From Oceanobacillus sojae (lineage in GTDB: Bacteria; Bacillota; Bacilli; Bacillales; Amphibacillaceae), in the NCBI RefSeq assembly GCF_900162665.1, contig NZ_LT727809.1, positions 517,229 to 581,228 of the forward strand: a stretch of 64,000 bases of DNA, read 5' to 3'. Of this stretch, positions 33,446 to 43,306 are shown piece by piece. Below the pieces are notes generated by a model. The model ran no database searches. It was not told the DNA's origin and was given only the letters and a program-made list of their open reading frames with translations. The first letter of the stretch is position 1; every line of letters begins with the position of its first letter. Both the position numbers and the translations under genes were made by a program.

Positions 33446-34003
33446 ATGATTTCAGTAAATGATTTTAAAACAGGTTTAACCATTGAAGTAGATAATGATA
33501 TTTGGCAGGTACTTGAATTCCAGCATGTAAAACCTGGTAAAGGTGCGGCTTTTGTCCGTTCTAAGCTTCGTAATTTGCGTAACGGAAATATTCAGGAAAA
33601 AACGTTCCGTGGTGGTGAAAAAGTAGGCAAAGCACATATTGAGAATAACAAAATGCAGTATTTATATGCTTCTGGTGATTCTCATGCGTTTATGGATACA
33701 TCTACTTATGAACAAATTGAAATTCCTGAGAGCCAAATTAAAGATCAATTGAAATTTATTAAAGAAAATATGGAAGTCTCCGTTGTTACCTACCAGGGCG
33801 AAATTATCGGTGTCGATCTGCCAAACAACGTGGAGCTTCAAGTAACAGAAACAGAACCTGGAATTAAAGGTGATACAGCAAGCGGCGGTTCAAAACCGGC
33901 TACATTAGAAACCGGACATACTGTACAAGTTCCTTTCTTTATTAATGAAGGTGATGTTCTCGTTATTAATACAGCTGATGGAAAATATGTTTCCAGAGCA
34001 TAA
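33446..34003 (+). CDS. efp: Translation elongation factor P
   Basis: A 185-residue three-domain beta-barrel protein that relieves ribosome stalling at polyproline. The loop [10 protein letters not shown] carries Lys32, the residue modified with 5-aminopentanol in B. subtilis. AGGAGGAAAAAAT precedes the ATG. The C-terminal [12 protein letters not shown]-type end (here [13 protein letters not shown]) is intact. A T-rich terminator follows. Confidence 0.97.
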   Translation: MISVNDFKTGLTIEVDNDIWQVLEFQHVKPGKGAAFVRSKLRNLRNGNIQEKTFRGGEKVGKAHIENNKMQYLYASGDSHAFMDTSTYEQIEIPESQIKDQLKFIKENMEVSVVTYQGEIIGVDLPNNVELQVTETEPGIKGDTASGGSKPATLETGHTVQVPFFINEGDVLVINTADGKYVSRA

Positions 34004-34015
34004 TTTTAATAGAAC

Positions 34016-34048
34016 AAGCAGTTTGCTTAAAGCAGGCTGCTTTTTTTT
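34016..34048 (+). terminator. Terminator after efp
   Basis: aagcag / ctgctt with an inner ttgct / agcag stem and a run of eight T. Confidence 0.85.
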
Positions 34049-34168
34049 GTGAAAAAATAAAAACAGCCCCTGTATCCTCTGCGTGATTCTTCTTCCGTGT
34101 TTCTCTATAATTGCGATATTTTCAAGCTTCCCTTACAAAAAACATCATTTGCTTCCGGTCCACAGGGG

Positions 34169-34196
34169 GCATAATTTCATTTTAAAATCATATATC
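34169..34196 (+). promoter_or_regulatory. Candidate sigma-E promoter for spoIIIA
   Basis: GCATAAT (-35), a 13-base spacer and CATATATC (-10) approach the sigma-E consensus (KMATATT, CATACAHT). It lies about 50 bases before spoIIIAA, and the operon is sigma-E controlled in B. subtilis. Confidence 0.45.
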
Positions 34197-34243
34197 TGTA
34201 AGTAAAACAAGCTGATTATGTATTTTTCAAAAAGCGGGGTTTT

Positions 34244-35200
34244 ATGATGTATGAAATTTTACGGCTTTTTCCACCAAATATTCAAACAGCAATAGAAGAC
34301 TTTGCAGGTAATCAATGGCAGCAGCTCCAGGAAATCCGGGTACGCATTCATCAAAAAATAGAATTTATTTTCGACTCGTCTATTCGCTGGCTGGACAAGC
34401 CATTACCGACCAAGAAAGAGACGATATATATTTTAAATCAGCTGAGTGAATATTCCTTGTATCGGATGGAAGAGGAACTGCGTAACGGGTTTATTACGAT
34501 AGAAGGCGGACATCGTGTCGGTATTGCAGGAGGCATTATAACTGCAGATCAAAAAGTAAAAGCAATTCAGCCGGTATCCTTTTTTAATATTCGTATTGCC
34601 AAGCAAAAAAAAGGATGTGCAGATGCCCTGATGCCTTATATCTATGACGGTGCATATCATCATACAATGATTCTCGGTGCGCCACAATCTGGAAAAACAA
34701 CGATAATACGCGATATCTGCAGGCAGATAGCCAGCGGTTCTCATTCGAGCCGCTCAAAAAAAGTGACAATTATTGATGAGCGTTCGGAAATAGCTGCATC
34801 CATCCGTGGTGTTCCGCAGCATGATATAGGGATGCGGACAGATGTATTAGATGCTTGTCCGAAAGCAGAAGGAATGATGATGGCTATTCGTACCTTATCC
34901 CCCGATATCCTTGTAGTTGATGAAATTGGTGCAGAAAAGGATGTGGAAGCGATTATAGAAGCATCGCAGGCAGGGGTGAAGGTTATTTGTACGATACATG
35001 CGGATGATATAGCTGACTTATTCCGTCGGCCAACCATGAAAAAAATATTACAGGAGTCTATTTTTGAGCGATTTTTACTTTTGGGACAAGGAAAAAAGAT
35101 TGGCAGGCTTATTCATGCTTTTGACAGAGATGGTAAACAAATTAACACCAGGCAAAGAGGTGGTGACATTGAAATGGATTGGCGTACTGCTTTTAATTAG
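34244..35200 (+). CDS. spoIIIAA: Stage III sporulation protein AA (ATPase)
   Basis: A 318-residue secretion-type AAA ATPase. Walker A is GAPQSGKTTIIRD (about 145-157) and the Walker B region is ILVVDEIGAEKD. It is the cytoplasmic motor of the SpoIIIA-SpoIIQ feeding-tube complex in the mother cell during engulfment. Two adjacent ATG codons (34244 and 34247) can both serve the site AAGCGGGG. It overlaps spoIIIAB by 32 bases. Confidence 0.95.
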   Translation: MMYEILRLFPPNIQTAIEDFAGNQWQQLQEIRVRIHQKIEFIFDSSIRWLDKPLPTKKETIYILNQLSEYSLYRMEEELRNGFITIEGGHRVGIAGGIITADQKVKAIQPVSFFNIRIAKQKKGCADALMPYIYDGAYHHTMILGAPQSGKTTIIRDICRQIASGSHSSRSKKVTIIDERSEIAASIRGVPQHDIGMRTDVLDACPKAEGMMMAIRTLSPDILVVDEIGAEKDVEAIIEASQAGVKVICTIHADDIADLFRRPTMKKILQESIFERFLLLGQGKKIGRLIHAFDRDGKQINTRQRGGDIEMDWRTAFN

Positions 35201-35681
35201 TATGTCTACGGCCCTTGGATGGGAATGGGGAAGAGCGTTAAAACAACGGCCAAAGCATATTCAATTATTTTTACAGTCACTTCAGATTTTAGAAGCGGAA
35301 ATGGTATACAGTCAGGTTCCACTACAGGAAGCATTTCAAATTATTGCGAAGAAATTACCGAATCCAATAGCTATGTTTTATCAAGAGCTGGCTGACGCAT
35401 TAGAAAATAAAGAAAAGGACTTTGATGAGATATGGGAAGGATCTGTTCAAAAATTAATCGGACAATCCTCGCTGCAAAAAAGCGAGCTGGAGATATTGAT
35501 TCAATTTGGCAGAACACTTGGTCAGCATGATATTGAGCAGCAGCAAAAGCATTTAAAATTAACGAATCTCTATTTGGAAGAGCAATGGAAAAATGCCACA
35601 GAACGTTTTAATACTTACGGCAGGCTGTCAAATGTATTAGGCCTTTTATGCGGTATCTTTCTGGCACTTTTGTTTATCTAA
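35169..35681 (+). CDS. spoIIIAB: Stage III sporulation protein AB
   Basis: A TTG at 35169, after AGAGGTGGTGA, gives 170 residues (LKWIGVLLLISMSTALGWEWG), the length of B. subtilis SpoIIIAB. It has an N-terminal and a C-terminal membrane segment around a helical cytoplasmic domain of GspF-like fold. A longer frame from 35064 would run inside spoIIIAA and is rejected. Part of the mother-cell channel complex. Confidence 0.93.
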   Translation: MKWIGVLLLISMSTALGWEWGRALKQRPKHIQLFLQSLQILEAEMVYSQVPLQEAFQIIAKKLPNPIAMFYQELADALENKEKDFDEIWEGSVQKLIGQSSLQKSELEILIQFGRTLGQHDIEQQQKHLKLTNLYLEEQWKNATERFNTYGRLSNVLGLLCGIFLALLFI

Positions 35682-35696
35682 GGAAGGGGCAAGGAC

Positions 35697-35897
35697 ATGT
35701 TTGTGGATGCATTAATTCTATTTCAGATTGCCGGTATAGGCATTATTGTTGCGCTTATCCATACGATTTTAAAACAAATGGGGAAAGAAGAAATTGCACA
35801 ATTTGCCACATTAATTGGTTTTATACTCGTTCTGCTCATTGTGGTTAATGGGCTGTCAGACTTATTTCAGCAGATCAGGTCAGTATTTCTATTTTAA
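35697..35897 (+). CDS. spoIIIAC: Stage III sporulation protein AC
   Basis: A 66-residue protein with two membrane helices (about 5-25 and 36-56; VDALILFQIAGIGIIVALI, FATLIGFILVLLIVV). AAGGAAGGGG precedes the ATG. Size and order in the operon identify it as SpoIIIAC of the channel complex. Confidence 0.93.
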   Translation: MFVDALILFQIAGIGIIVALIHTILKQMGKEEIAQFATLIGFILVLLIVVNGLSDLFQQIRSVFLF

Positions 35898-35908
35898 GGA
35901 GATTGGAC

Positions 35909-36301
35909 ATGGATATTCTCCAAATTACGATTCTAGGCGTTTTAGCAAGTTTATTATATATCCTTCTGAAAGAAGTACATGGTTCCATTGCCTTTTTAAT
36001 TATTCTTATCACGGGCATCGTTATTTTTTTCTCCATTATCCAGCAAATCCAGTTAATATTTGAAACAATCCGGAAGCTGGGAGATCAGGCAAACATTGAA
36101 GGACTTTATCTGACAACAATTTTAAAAATTATCGGTATTTCCTATATAGCAGAAATCGGGGCACATTTGACAAAGGATGCCGGTCTTAATTCTGTATCAA
36201 AATACATTGAATTAGCAGGAAAAATATTTATTTTATTACTTGCCGTTCCGATTATTACTGCTGTCATCGAAGCAATTATCGGTTTTATCCCTAATGTTTG
36301 A
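35909..36301 (+). CDS. spoIIIAD: Stage III sporulation protein AD
   Basis: The ATG at 35909 after AAGGAG gives 130 residues with about four hydrophobic segments (MDILQITILGVLASLLYILL at the start). Related to SpoIIIAC by repeated helices. It starts 11 bases after spoIIIAC. Identified by order, length and hydrophobic pattern. Confidence 0.92.
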   Translation: MDILQITILGVLASLLYILLKEVHGSIAFLIILITGIVIFFSIIQQIQLIFETIRKLGDQANIEGLYLTTILKIIGISYIAEIGAHLTKDAGLNSVSKYIELAGKIFILLLAVPIITAVIEAIIGFIPNV

Positions 36302-36341
36302 CCGGCATGAGAAAACGAAGCCAGGAAAGGGAGTATCCAGA

Positions 36342-37562
36342 TTGTGTATAAGACCAGCCAAACTACTCCGGACGATATGTATGTTATTAGTTGCTTTTAT
36401 AATTAGCCAGGGCATTCCGATTGTTGCTGCAGCAGAGGATAATCCGGCTGAAGAGCCCATTACTGCTGAGGAAGAGGAAACACTTCAAAATACATTATTA
36501 GATGAGATTTCATTAGATGAAATTCAATCCTATTGGGATGAGCTGATAACGGAATACGGTGATAACTTGCCTGATCTACAAAAAATCAGCATTTATGAAT
36601 GGATAAAAAATGGAGATAGCATATCGATACAGGACATCCTGTTATATTTCTTACGTTATCTCCTGCATGAACTGATTATTAATGGAAAACTCCTGGGTAC
36701 GCTTTTAATGCTGACATTATTTGCGGTTGTTCTGCAGTCTATTCAGTCAGCGTTTGAACAGACAACGGTCAGCAAGGTTGCTTATTTTGTTGTATTTTTA
36801 GTCTTGTTATTTATTGTATTAAACAGTTTTTATCTGGCGACCTCCTATACGAAGGAAGCCATTGATACGATGCAAAGCTTTATGATTGCACTGCTCCCTC
36901 TGGTGCTGGGGATGATGGCAAGCTTTGGCAGTGTGATTTCTGTTTCATTTTTTCATCCGGTTATTATTTTCTTTATTCACTTTAGTGGTGTATTTATCTC
37001 AACCTTTGTTTTACCTTTATTGTTTCTCTCGGCGATGCTTGTTATTATCAGCAGTTTGAATAGCCATTTTAAAGTGACTCATTTGGCAAACCTTTTTAGA
37101 AATGTTGCTGTTGGCAGTCTGGGTATTTTTTTAACAATCTTCCTGGGGGTTATTTCCGTTCAAGGTACTGCAACAGCAATTCAGGACGGGGTAGCGATAA
37201 AGACAGCTAAATTTGTTACAGGAAATTTTATACCGGTATTAGGACGAACCTTTACAGATGCTGCGGATACGATTCTCAGTGCATCGCTTATATTAAAAAA
37301 TGCTGTCGGCATGATCGGCCTTTTTATTATTTTATTTATTGTGGCTTTTCCAGCTTTGAAAGTTGGTGTGATCGCAATAATTTATAAATTGGCAGCCGCT
37401 ATATTGCAGCCGATCGGCGGCGGTCCCATTGTCCAATGCCTGAATACAGTAAGCACCTATATTTTATTTATCTTAGCCTGTTTATTGGCTGTCTCACTGA
37501 TGTTCCTGCTTGGCATTGTCATTATTGTTGCAGCAAGTAACTTAACTGTCCTACTACGATAG
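36342..37562 (+). CDS. spoIIIAE: Stage III sporulation protein AE
   Basis: A TTG at 36342 after GGAAAGGGAG gives 406 residues, close to the roughly 400 of B. subtilis SpoIIIAE, beginning with a signal peptide (LLRTICMLLVAFIIS... VAAAEDN). An acidic extracytoplasmic region (about 30-100) is followed by seven or more membrane segments. An ATG at 36294 inside spoIIIAD is possible but has no site. It is a polytopic channel component. Confidence 0.92.
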   Translation: MCIRPAKLLRTICMLLVAFIISQGIPIVAAAEDNPAEEPITAEEEETLQNTLLDEISLDEIQSYWDELITEYGDNLPDLQKISIYEWIKNGDSISIQDILLYFLRYLLHELIINGKLLGTLLMLTLFAVVLQSIQSAFEQTTVSKVAYFVVFLVLLFIVLNSFYLATSYTKEAIDTMQSFMIALLPLVLGMMASFGSVISVSFFHPVIIFFIHFSGVFISTFVLPLLFLSAMLVIISSLNSHFKVTHLANLFRNVAVGSLGIFLTIFLGVISVQGTATAIQDGVAIKTAKFVTGNFIPVLGRTFTDAADTILSASLILKNAVGMIGLFIILFIVAFPALKVGVIAIIYKLAAAILQPIGGGPIVQCLNTVSTYILFILACLLAVSLMFLLGIVIIVAASNLTVLLR

Positions 37563-37564
37563 GG

Positions 37565-38194
37565 GTGATGAGAATCGAAATATTTACAGATTGGGTAACA
37601 CAAATTATTTTATTTATTATTCTGGCCTCCGTGATTGATTTGCTTATACCGGCAAACCATTTACAAAAATATGTCCGGCTGGCTATTAGTTTAATATTAA
37701 TTTTGATTCTGCTTCAGCCTGTTTTTTATTTATTTAATACCGACATAAATGCAGCCATATCAAGCTCTATGAACCGGATTGAGAGGCAGTTTAATAATGA
37801 GCCCTCGATAGAAAATCAAATAGATTTTGAAAAAAATGAAATAGAAAATGGACAAGATGCATATATTTTAAAACAAATGGCTATTGAATTGGAAAAAATA
37901 GCAGAGGAATCGTTAAAAGAGGAATTTGCCGTAGAGATTGCATCTATTGATTTCCAATTTTCTGTTATGGATTCCTTAACTTATGAGGATCTGACAGAGG
38001 TCATTGTCTATATAACAGAATCAGAACCAGGGGAAGGAGCGATGAATACGGTAGAGGATGTTGTTATTGAATGGGACCACGAGGAGGAAGAGCATGCAGA
38101 AGAATCGTTTCAGGAGATTGAGAACAGTTTAAGAGAGCTTTGGGAAATTGAAGATAAAGAAATAACGGTCTATTGGGAAGGAGAGGGATTTTGA
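37565..38194 (+). CDS. spoIIIAF: Stage III sporulation protein AF
   Basis: About 209 residues. Two N-terminal membrane helices (IFTDWVTQIILFIILASVIDLLI and LAISLILILILL regions, about 5-55) are followed by an extracytoplasmic domain resembling secretion-ring proteins. GTG at 37565 or ATG at 37568 could be the start; AGGGGTG is very close to both, so the exact start is uncertain. Ends overlapping spoIIIAG by 4 bases. Confidence 0.9.
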   Translation: MMRIEIFTDWVTQIILFIILASVIDLLIPANHLQKYVRLAISLILILILLQPVFYLFNTDINAAISSSMNRIERQFNNEPSIENQIDFEKNEIENGQDAYILKQMAIELEKIAEESLKEEFAVEIASIDFQFSVMDSLTYEDLTEVIVYITESEPGEGAMNTVEDVVIEWDHEEEEHAEESFQEIENSLRELWEIEDKEITVYWEGEGF

Positions 38195-38829
38195 AAAATA
38201 AACTAACTTCTTTTTTAAAACAGGCCAATAGTAATGAAGAGGCTTCCGGCAAAGAACAGAAGCAGCCATCTAAAAAAATCGGGTTTATTGTTATTTTAGG
38301 CTTAGTGGGAATTCTGATTATGGTTATCAGTAACCTGTTCAAGCCGGAACAAGAAACACAGCCGGTTCCTTACGACGATACGCAGATAGAAATTTCTGAA
38401 GAAGCGGCAACCCAGTCAATGAATGGGGAAGTAAAAGAATTGGAAAACGAGCTGGGTGAGCAGCTGGCCGGTATGCTGAATCAGATGGATGGTATTTCGG
38501 AAACAGAAGTAATGATAAATTTAGAGGCAACCAGTGAACAGGTTTATGAAAAAAATCGGACTACAGGTCAACAGACAACAGATGAAACGGATCGAAATGG
38601 CGGCTCCAGAGTAGTGCAGGATCAGACAGATGATCATCAGGTTGTGCTCTACCGGCAGGGAGATCAGGAAACCCCTTTACTTGTACAAACAAAGCAGCCA
38701 GAAGTGCGGGGCGTATTTATTATAGGCCAGGGGATGGAAAGTCAATCTATGAAAAGTCAAGTCATTGAAGCAGTGTCAAGAGTGTTAGATGTCCCTTCAC
38801 ATAAAATTTCAGTAATGGCTAAAAATTAA
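38191..38829 (+). CDS. spoIIIAG: Stage III sporulation protein AG
   Basis: A TTG at 38191 after GGAAGGAGAGGG (TTGA overlap with the spoIIIAF stop) gives 212 residues. One membrane helix (about 31-47, GFIVILGLVGILIMVIS) is followed by a ring-building domain. In B. subtilis SpoIIIAG forms a large oligomeric ring between mother cell and forespore. Confidence 0.93.
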   Translation: MKNKLTSFLKQANSNEEASGKEQKQPSKKIGFIVILGLVGILIMVISNLFKPEQETQPVPYDDTQIEISEEAATQSMNGEVKELENELGEQLAGMLNQMDGISETEVMINLEATSEQVYEKNRTTGQQTTDETDRNGGSRVVQDQTDDHQVVLYRQGDQETPLLVQTKQPEVRGVFIIGQGMESQSMKSQVIEAVSRVLDVPSHKISVMAKN

Positions 38830-38842
38830 GGAGGTAGAATGT

Positions 38843-39397
38843 ATGTTAAAAAAACAAACAGTATGGTTACTGACAATGTTAAGCTTGATGGTTGTTTTAA
38901 GTGTGTATTACATTTTTTCGTCAAATGGAAATGATTTAGCTTTTGTAAATGATGGACAAGAAACAGCCACGGAAGATGCGGTACCGGCAACGCAATCGGA
39001 AGAAGACATTGAAGTGGAGAATATAGAGAATGTAGATAGTGATGAATTGTTTACCACAATCCGGATGGAAATCCAGGATGAACGCAGCCGGAAAAAAAGC
39101 CAGTTAACAGATGTAGTGGCTTCAGCAAATGCATCACCGACAGAAAAGGATGAAGCGCTGCAGGAAATTGACAGCCTGGAGGAACTATCAAGTAAAGAAA
39201 ACATTATTCAGCAACAGCTTCTGGCTGCAACAGAATATGAAGATATTCTTGTCCGCTCCGACGGCGAGAAAGTACATGTACATGTGAAAACAGAAGACTT
39301 ATCTAATACAGAAGCAGCGAATATCATGCAGATGGTACGTGATGAATTTGGAAAAGATATTGTAACAGAAGTTAATTTTCAACCGACAGCCAAATAA
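38843..39397 (+). CDS. spoIIIAH: Stage III sporulation protein AH
   Basis: A 184-residue protein with one N-terminal membrane helix (about 8-25), an acidic linker and a C-terminal ring domain. The latter resembles YscJ/FliF-type ring-building motifs and binds SpoIIQ from the forespore. AAGGAGGT precedes the ATG. It is somewhat shorter than B. subtilis SpoIIIAH (218). Last gene of the operon, with a terminator after it. Confidence 0.94.
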   Translation: MLKKQTVWLLTMLSLMVVLSVYYIFSSNGNDLAFVNDGQETATEDAVPATQSEEDIEVENIENVDSDELFTTIRMEIQDERSRKKSQLTDVVASANASPTEKDEALQEIDSLEELSSKENIIQQQLLAATEYEDILVRSDGEKVHVHVKTEDLSNTEAANIMQMVRDEFGKDIVTEVNFQPTAK

Positions 39398-39405
39398 AAT
39401 CTGGA

Positions 39406-39437
39406 GCCGGCAGCCCCTTGAGCTGCTGGCTTTTCTT
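39406..39437 (+). terminator. Terminator of the spoIIIA operon
   Basis: gccggcagc / gctgctggc with one G-U pair, then a T-rich tail. Confidence 0.8.
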
Positions 39438-39512
39438 ATTTTTAAAATATAGTTAAAACCAACATTTTCAGGCTATAACTGTTATAATAACAAGATAGTA
39501 TTTGCGGTAGAC

Positions 39513-39542
39513 TTGAAGTTTTTGCTCATTTTATCGTAATAT
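39513..39542 (+). promoter_or_regulatory. Candidate promoter for accBC
   Basis: TTGAAG, 18 bases, TAATAT, about 70 bases before accB. A TATAAT at 39483 has no good -35. No FapR-like palindrome was recognised. Confidence 0.35.
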
Positions 39543-39611
39543 ATTAGAAGGTAATGAAACAGCCAATATGAAATACTAAAAAAGATTTTAATTGAAGCGA
39601 GGAGTGCCAAT

Positions 39612-40103
39612 ATGTTACAAGTAGATGAGATTAGAGAAATTATTGAAATGGTTGATAAATCATCATTAACGGAATTTTCCTATGAGGCAAACGGTGCAGT
39701 GATAGCTATGAAAAAAAATACAGGTTCAGTGACTACTACCGTGCAAACACAGCCTCAAATCACAGCTGAGCCTCAAACTCCGGCAGTTCCAAAACCGCAG
39801 CCTGAAGTAAGTGCACAAACAGAAACGAAAGCAGAAGAAGCACCTCAAGCTTCAGCTGACTATGATTATGAAATTGTTTCTCCAATGGTTGGAACATTTT
39901 ATGCTTCTTCTTCACCGGATAGCGATCCTTTTGTGACAAAAGGCAGTGCAGTGAACACAAACACAGTTGTATGTATTGTGGAAGCGATGAAATTATTTAA
40001 TGAAATTGAAGCTGAGACTAATGGTGAAATTGTGGAAGTCTTAGTTGAAAATGGCGAGCTTGTAGAATATGGCCAGCCATTATTTAGAGTAAAGAAGAAG
40101 TAA
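39612..40103 (+). CDS. accB: Acetyl-CoA carboxylase biotin carboxyl carrier protein
   Basis: A 163-residue protein. A Pro/Ala/Gln/Glu-rich flexible linker (about 45-80) joins the N-terminus to the biotinyl domain, with the biotin lysine K127 in VEAMKLFNE. It carries CO2 between AccC and the AccAD transferase in the first step of fatty-acid synthesis. AGCGAGGAG precedes the ATG. It is followed 13 bases later by accC. Confidence 0.97.
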   Translation: MLQVDEIREIIEMVDKSSLTEFSYEANGAVIAMKKNTGSVTTTVQTQPQITAEPQTPAVPKPQPEVSAQTETKAEEAPQASADYDYEIVSPMVGTFYASSSPDSDPFVTKGSAVNTNTVVCIVEAMKLFNEIEAETNGEIVEVLVENGELVEYGQPLFRVKKK

Positions 40104-40116
40104 GGGGATGGAATAA

Positions 40117-41490
40117 TTGATTAAAAAGCTATTAGTTGCCAATCGTGGAGAAATAGCTGTCCGGATTATCCGCGCCTGTAAGGAGATGGGCATCGAGACG
40201 GTCGCAATCTATTCTGAAGCAGACCGGGAATCGTTACATGTTGAGTTAGCGGACGAAGCCTATTGTGTCGGACCGAAATTAAGCAAGGACAGCTATTTAA
40301 ACATAACTAATATTATGAGTGTTGCCCTGTCAACAGAGGCGGATGCAATACATCCGGGATATGGATTCCTGGCAGAAAATGCTGATTTTGCAGAGATTTG
40401 CAGGGAGTGCAATGTTACATTTGTTGGCCCGACACCTGAAGCTATTCAAAAAATGGGGATCAAAGATGTTGCCAAAGAAACAATGAAATCTGCTGATGTT
40501 CCTGTCGTCCCTGGATCAGAAGGAATTGTAGACGGCATTGACCATGCAAAACAAATTGCCGAAGAAATAGGTTATCCTGTTATTATTAAAGCAACTGCTG
40601 GCGGTGGCGGTAAAGGAATTCGTGTAGCCCGTTCAGAAGAAGAATTAATCAAAGGAATGGAGCTGACACAGAAAGAAGCTGAAACAGCCTTTGGTAATCC
40701 GGGTGTCTATATTGAGAAATACATTGAAGATTTCAGACATGTGGAAATTCAGGTTCTGGCCGATACACATGGGAATATTGTACATCTCGGTGAAAGAGAT
40801 TGTTCTATTCAGCGCCGTTTGCAAAAGCTTGTCGAGGAATCTCCTTCACCTGCCATTAACGAAACAATTCGCAGCCGTATGGGAGCAGCTTCTGTAAAAG
40901 CAGCCGAGGCAGTAGATTATGTTGGTGCCGGCACCATTGAATATATTTTTGACAGACAATCAGAAGAATTTTACTTTATGGAAATGAATACACGTATTCA
41001 GGTAGAGCATCCTGTAACGGAAATGGTTACCGGTGTGGATTTAATTAAAGAACAAATTCGTATTGCTGATGGCAGGGAGTTGGCATTTACCCAAGAGGAT
41101 ATTACTTTTGAAGGGCATGCCATTGAATGTCGTATCAATGCGGAAGATCCATATAAAAACTTTATGCCTTCAGCAGGAGAAATCGAAATGTACCTGCCGC
41201 CGGGCGGGTTGGGAGTTCGCGTTGATTCCGGCGCATACAGCGGCTATAGAATTCCGCCATATTATGACTCCATGATTGCTAAGCTTATTGTTTATGCTCC
41301 AACCAGAGCAGAAGCTGTAGAACGTATGAAGCGTGCGTTAGAAGAGTTTGTTGTTGAGGGCGTGCATACGACCATTCCATTCCAATATCAAATAATGAAC
41401 CACCCCGTATTTAAAGAGGGAGACTTCAATACGAATTTCTTAACTGAATATCCAATCATCCAAGAAAGGGAAGATGAGGATAGCAAATAA
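40117..41490 (+). CDS. accC: Biotin carboxylase subunit of acetyl-CoA carboxylase
   Basis: A 457-residue ATP-grasp enzyme starting at TTG after AAGGGGATGG ([17 protein letters not shown]). It carboxylates biotin on AccB with ATP and bicarbonate. The glycine-rich ATP loop [12 protein letters not shown] (about 159-170) and the active-site strip [16 protein letters not shown] (about 286-301) are intact. The partner genes accDA are elsewhere, as usual for Bacilli. Confidence 0.97.
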   Translation: MIKKLLVANRGEIAVRIIRACKEMGIETVAIYSEADRESLHVELADEAYCVGPKLSKDSYLNITNIMSVALSTEADAIHPGYGFLAENADFAEICRECNVTFVGPTPEAIQKMGIKDVAKETMKSADVPVVPGSEGIVDGIDHAKQIAEEIGYPVIIKATAGGGGKGIRVARSEEELIKGMELTQKEAETAFGNPGVYIEKYIEDFRHVEIQVLADTHGNIVHLGERDCSIQRRLQKLVEESPSPAINETIRSRMGAASVKAAEAVDYVGAGTIEYIFDRQSEEFYFMEMNTRIQVEHPVTEMVTGVDLIKEQIRIADGRELAFTQEDITFEGHAIECRINAEDPYKNFMPSAGEIEMYLPPGGLGVRVDSGAYSGYRIPPYYDSMIAKLIVYAPTRAEAVERMKRALEEFVVEGVHTTIPFQYQIMNHPVFKEGDFNTNFLTEYPIIQEREDEDSK

Positions 41491-41502
41491 GGAGTGATGG
41501 CA

Positions 41503-41886
41503 ATGAGTGATCAACTATTATTAGATATTCTTGAGGATGACAGTTTAGGCAGTGTACAGATTGTACCGCAAGTCCTTGAAGTTATCGCGGGAATAGCTGC
41601 AACGGAAGTAGACGGTGTAAAATCGATGCACGGTAACTTTGCAACAGGTGTTGCTGAAAGATTTGGCAAGAAATCACATGGCAAAGGTGTTCGGGTTGAA
41701 TTAACAGAAGAGGGCGCTATTATTGATATCTATGTAATTCTTAAGTTTGGAAAATCGATTCCGGAAGTTGCAACAAAGCTGCAGACTAATATTAAGCAAA
41801 ATATTCATACCATGACATCTATTCAGGTTGAAGAAGTAAATGTCCATGTAGCAGGTATTCAAATGGAAAATCAGGAAATTGTATAA
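41503..41886 (+). CDS. yqhY: Asp23/Gls24 family protein YqhY
   Basis: The ATG at 41503, after GGAGTGATG, gives 127 residues. The Asp23 domain is recognisable (VLEVIAGIAATEVDGVKSMHG... VELTEEGAIIDIYVILKFG). In B. subtilis YqhY is constitutively made with accBC; loss of it selects for mutations in acetyl-CoA carboxylase genes, so it is thought to restrain ACC activity. The tight spacing after accC (12 bases) supports that link. Confidence 0.92.
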   Translation: MSDQLLLDILEDDSLGSVQIVPQVLEVIAGIAATEVDGVKSMHGNFATGVAERFGKKSHGKGVRVELTEEGAIIDIYVILKFGKSIPEVATKLQTNIKQNIHTMTSIQVEEVNVHVAGIQMENQEIV

Positions 41887-41903
41887 ATATACATTTAATT
41901 CAC

Positions 41904-41942
41904 AAAGGGGAACACGGGTAAATGACCTGTGTTTCCTTTTTG
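41904..41942 (+). terminator. Terminator after the accBC-yqhY operon
   Basis: A stem of about 13-15 bp with wobble pairs (aaaggggaacacggg with cctgtgtttcctttt) and a T-tract. Confidence 0.75.
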
Positions 41943-42058
41943 TTGGCTGAGTATGTCCTTTTTAATCATAGAAGCGGGTATACTGTATCCTAGCCAAAAT
42001 TAAGGGAAACATGTTATGATTTTAACAGTAAACGAAAGAAAATAGAAGGAGCTGCGTG

Positions 42059-42439
42059 ATGAACCGACATAAAGCCAGAGAAAAAGCATTTCAGACGCTT
42101 TTTCAATTAGACATAAATGAAGACGAGATCAGTTTAGCAATGGAGTCATTGAAGGAAGATGAACGAAAGGATGTTTTCCTGACTATGCTGATTGAAGGAG
42201 TAATCACTTATAAAGAAACCATTGATTCAAAAATAGCAGGAAACCTGGAAAATTGGTCGCTCGAGCGCATTGCGGCGGTGGAGCGTACTATTTTAAGAAT
42301 GGCAGTTTATGAATTATTATACATGGAGGACATTCCGCCGAATGTATCTATCAACGAGGCAATAGAGCTGGCGCATACATTTGGAGATGAACGATCCGGT
42401 AAATTTATTAACGGTGTATTATCAAAAGTTATTTCTTAA
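42059..42439 (+). CDS. nusB: Transcription antitermination factor NusB
   Basis: The ATG at 42059, 8 bases after GAAGGA, gives 126 residues ([18 protein letters not shown]). The C-terminal [25 protein letters not shown] is diagnostic. It binds boxA RNA with NusE (S10) for rRNA antitermination. It starts the nusB-folD-xseA-xseB-ispA-tlyA-argR-recN run. Confidence 0.95.
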   Translation: MNRHKAREKAFQTLFQLDINEDEISLAMESLKEDERKDVFLTMLIEGVITYKETIDSKIAGNLENWSLERIAAVERTILRMAVYELLYMEDIPPNVSINEAIELAHTFGDERSGKFINGVLSKVIS

Positions 42440-42451
42440 GGAGGGGCAATG

Positions 42452-43306
42452 ATGACTGCAGAAATATTAAATGGAAAAGAATTATCTGATCAGCTGAAGG
42501 TAGAGATGAAGCAAGAAGTAGAAGCATTGAAGCAAGAGGGCATCCATCCGCATTTGACTGTTATCTTAGTAGGAGACAATCCTGCATCAAAATCCTATGT
42601 CAGAGGAAAAGAGAAGGCTTGTGAAATAACCGGGATAGCATCTGAATTAATTGAGCTTCCTGAATCAGTATCCGAGCAGGAGCTTTTACAGGTTATTGAA
42701 AAGCAGAATAATGCTACAGAAGTACATGGAATCCTTGTCCAATTGCCGCTGCCTGATCATATCGATGAACAGAAGGTTATTCATGCTATTTCACCTTTAA
42801 AAGATGTTGATGGTTTCCATCCGATTAATATTGGAAAGCTTGTAAACGGAGAAGAGACCTTTTTACCTTGTACACCCTTTGGTATTTTGACAATGCTTGA
42901 ATCTAAAAATATTGAAATAGAAGGAAAACGTGCAGTGATTATTGGGCGAAGTAATATTGTCGGGAAGCCGATGGGATTATTATTGTTGGAGAGAAACGCT
43001 ACAGTTACATACTGCCATTCCCGTACGAAAAACCTCCGTGAAATTGCGTCTGAGGCAGACATTCTAGTTGTGGCAATGGGCAGAGAGCATGCTGTTGACG
43101 GAAGCTATGTCAAAGATGGAGCAGTTGTTATTGATGTGGGAATTAACCGCATGGATAACGGAAAGCTGACAGGTGACGTAGAGTTTGAAAGTGCAAAGGA
43201 AAAAGCATCTTATATTACACCTGTTCCCCGCGGTGTTGGTCCAATGACAATTACAATGCTTTTAAAAAATACCATTAAAGCAGCAAAAGGATTGTCTGAA
43301 AAGTGA
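42452..43306 (+). CDS. folD: Methylenetetrahydrofolate dehydrogenase/cyclohydrolase
   Basis: A 284-residue bifunctional enzyme interconverting 5,10-methylene-, methenyl- and 10-formyl-THF with NADP. Features are the active-site region LVGDNPASKSYVRGKEKA (catalytic Lys near 56), VDGFHPINIGKL and the NADP loop VIIGRSNIVGKPMG. AAGGAGGGG supports the ATG at 42452 rather than 42449. It overlaps xseA by 4 bases. It shares its pathway with yqgN and gcvT in this window. Confidence 0.96.
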   Translation: MTAEILNGKELSDQLKVEMKQEVEALKQEGIHPHLTVILVGDNPASKSYVRGKEKACEITGIASELIELPESVSEQELLQVIEKQNNATEVHGILVQLPLPDHIDEQKVIHAISPLKDVDGFHPINIGKLVNGEETFLPCTPFGILTMLESKNIEIEGKRAVIIGRSNIVGKPMGLLLLERNATVTYCHSRTKNLREIASEADILVVAMGREHAVDGSYVKDGAVVIDVGINRMDNGKLTGDVEFESAKEKASYITPVPRGVGPMTITMLLKNTIKAAKGLSEK

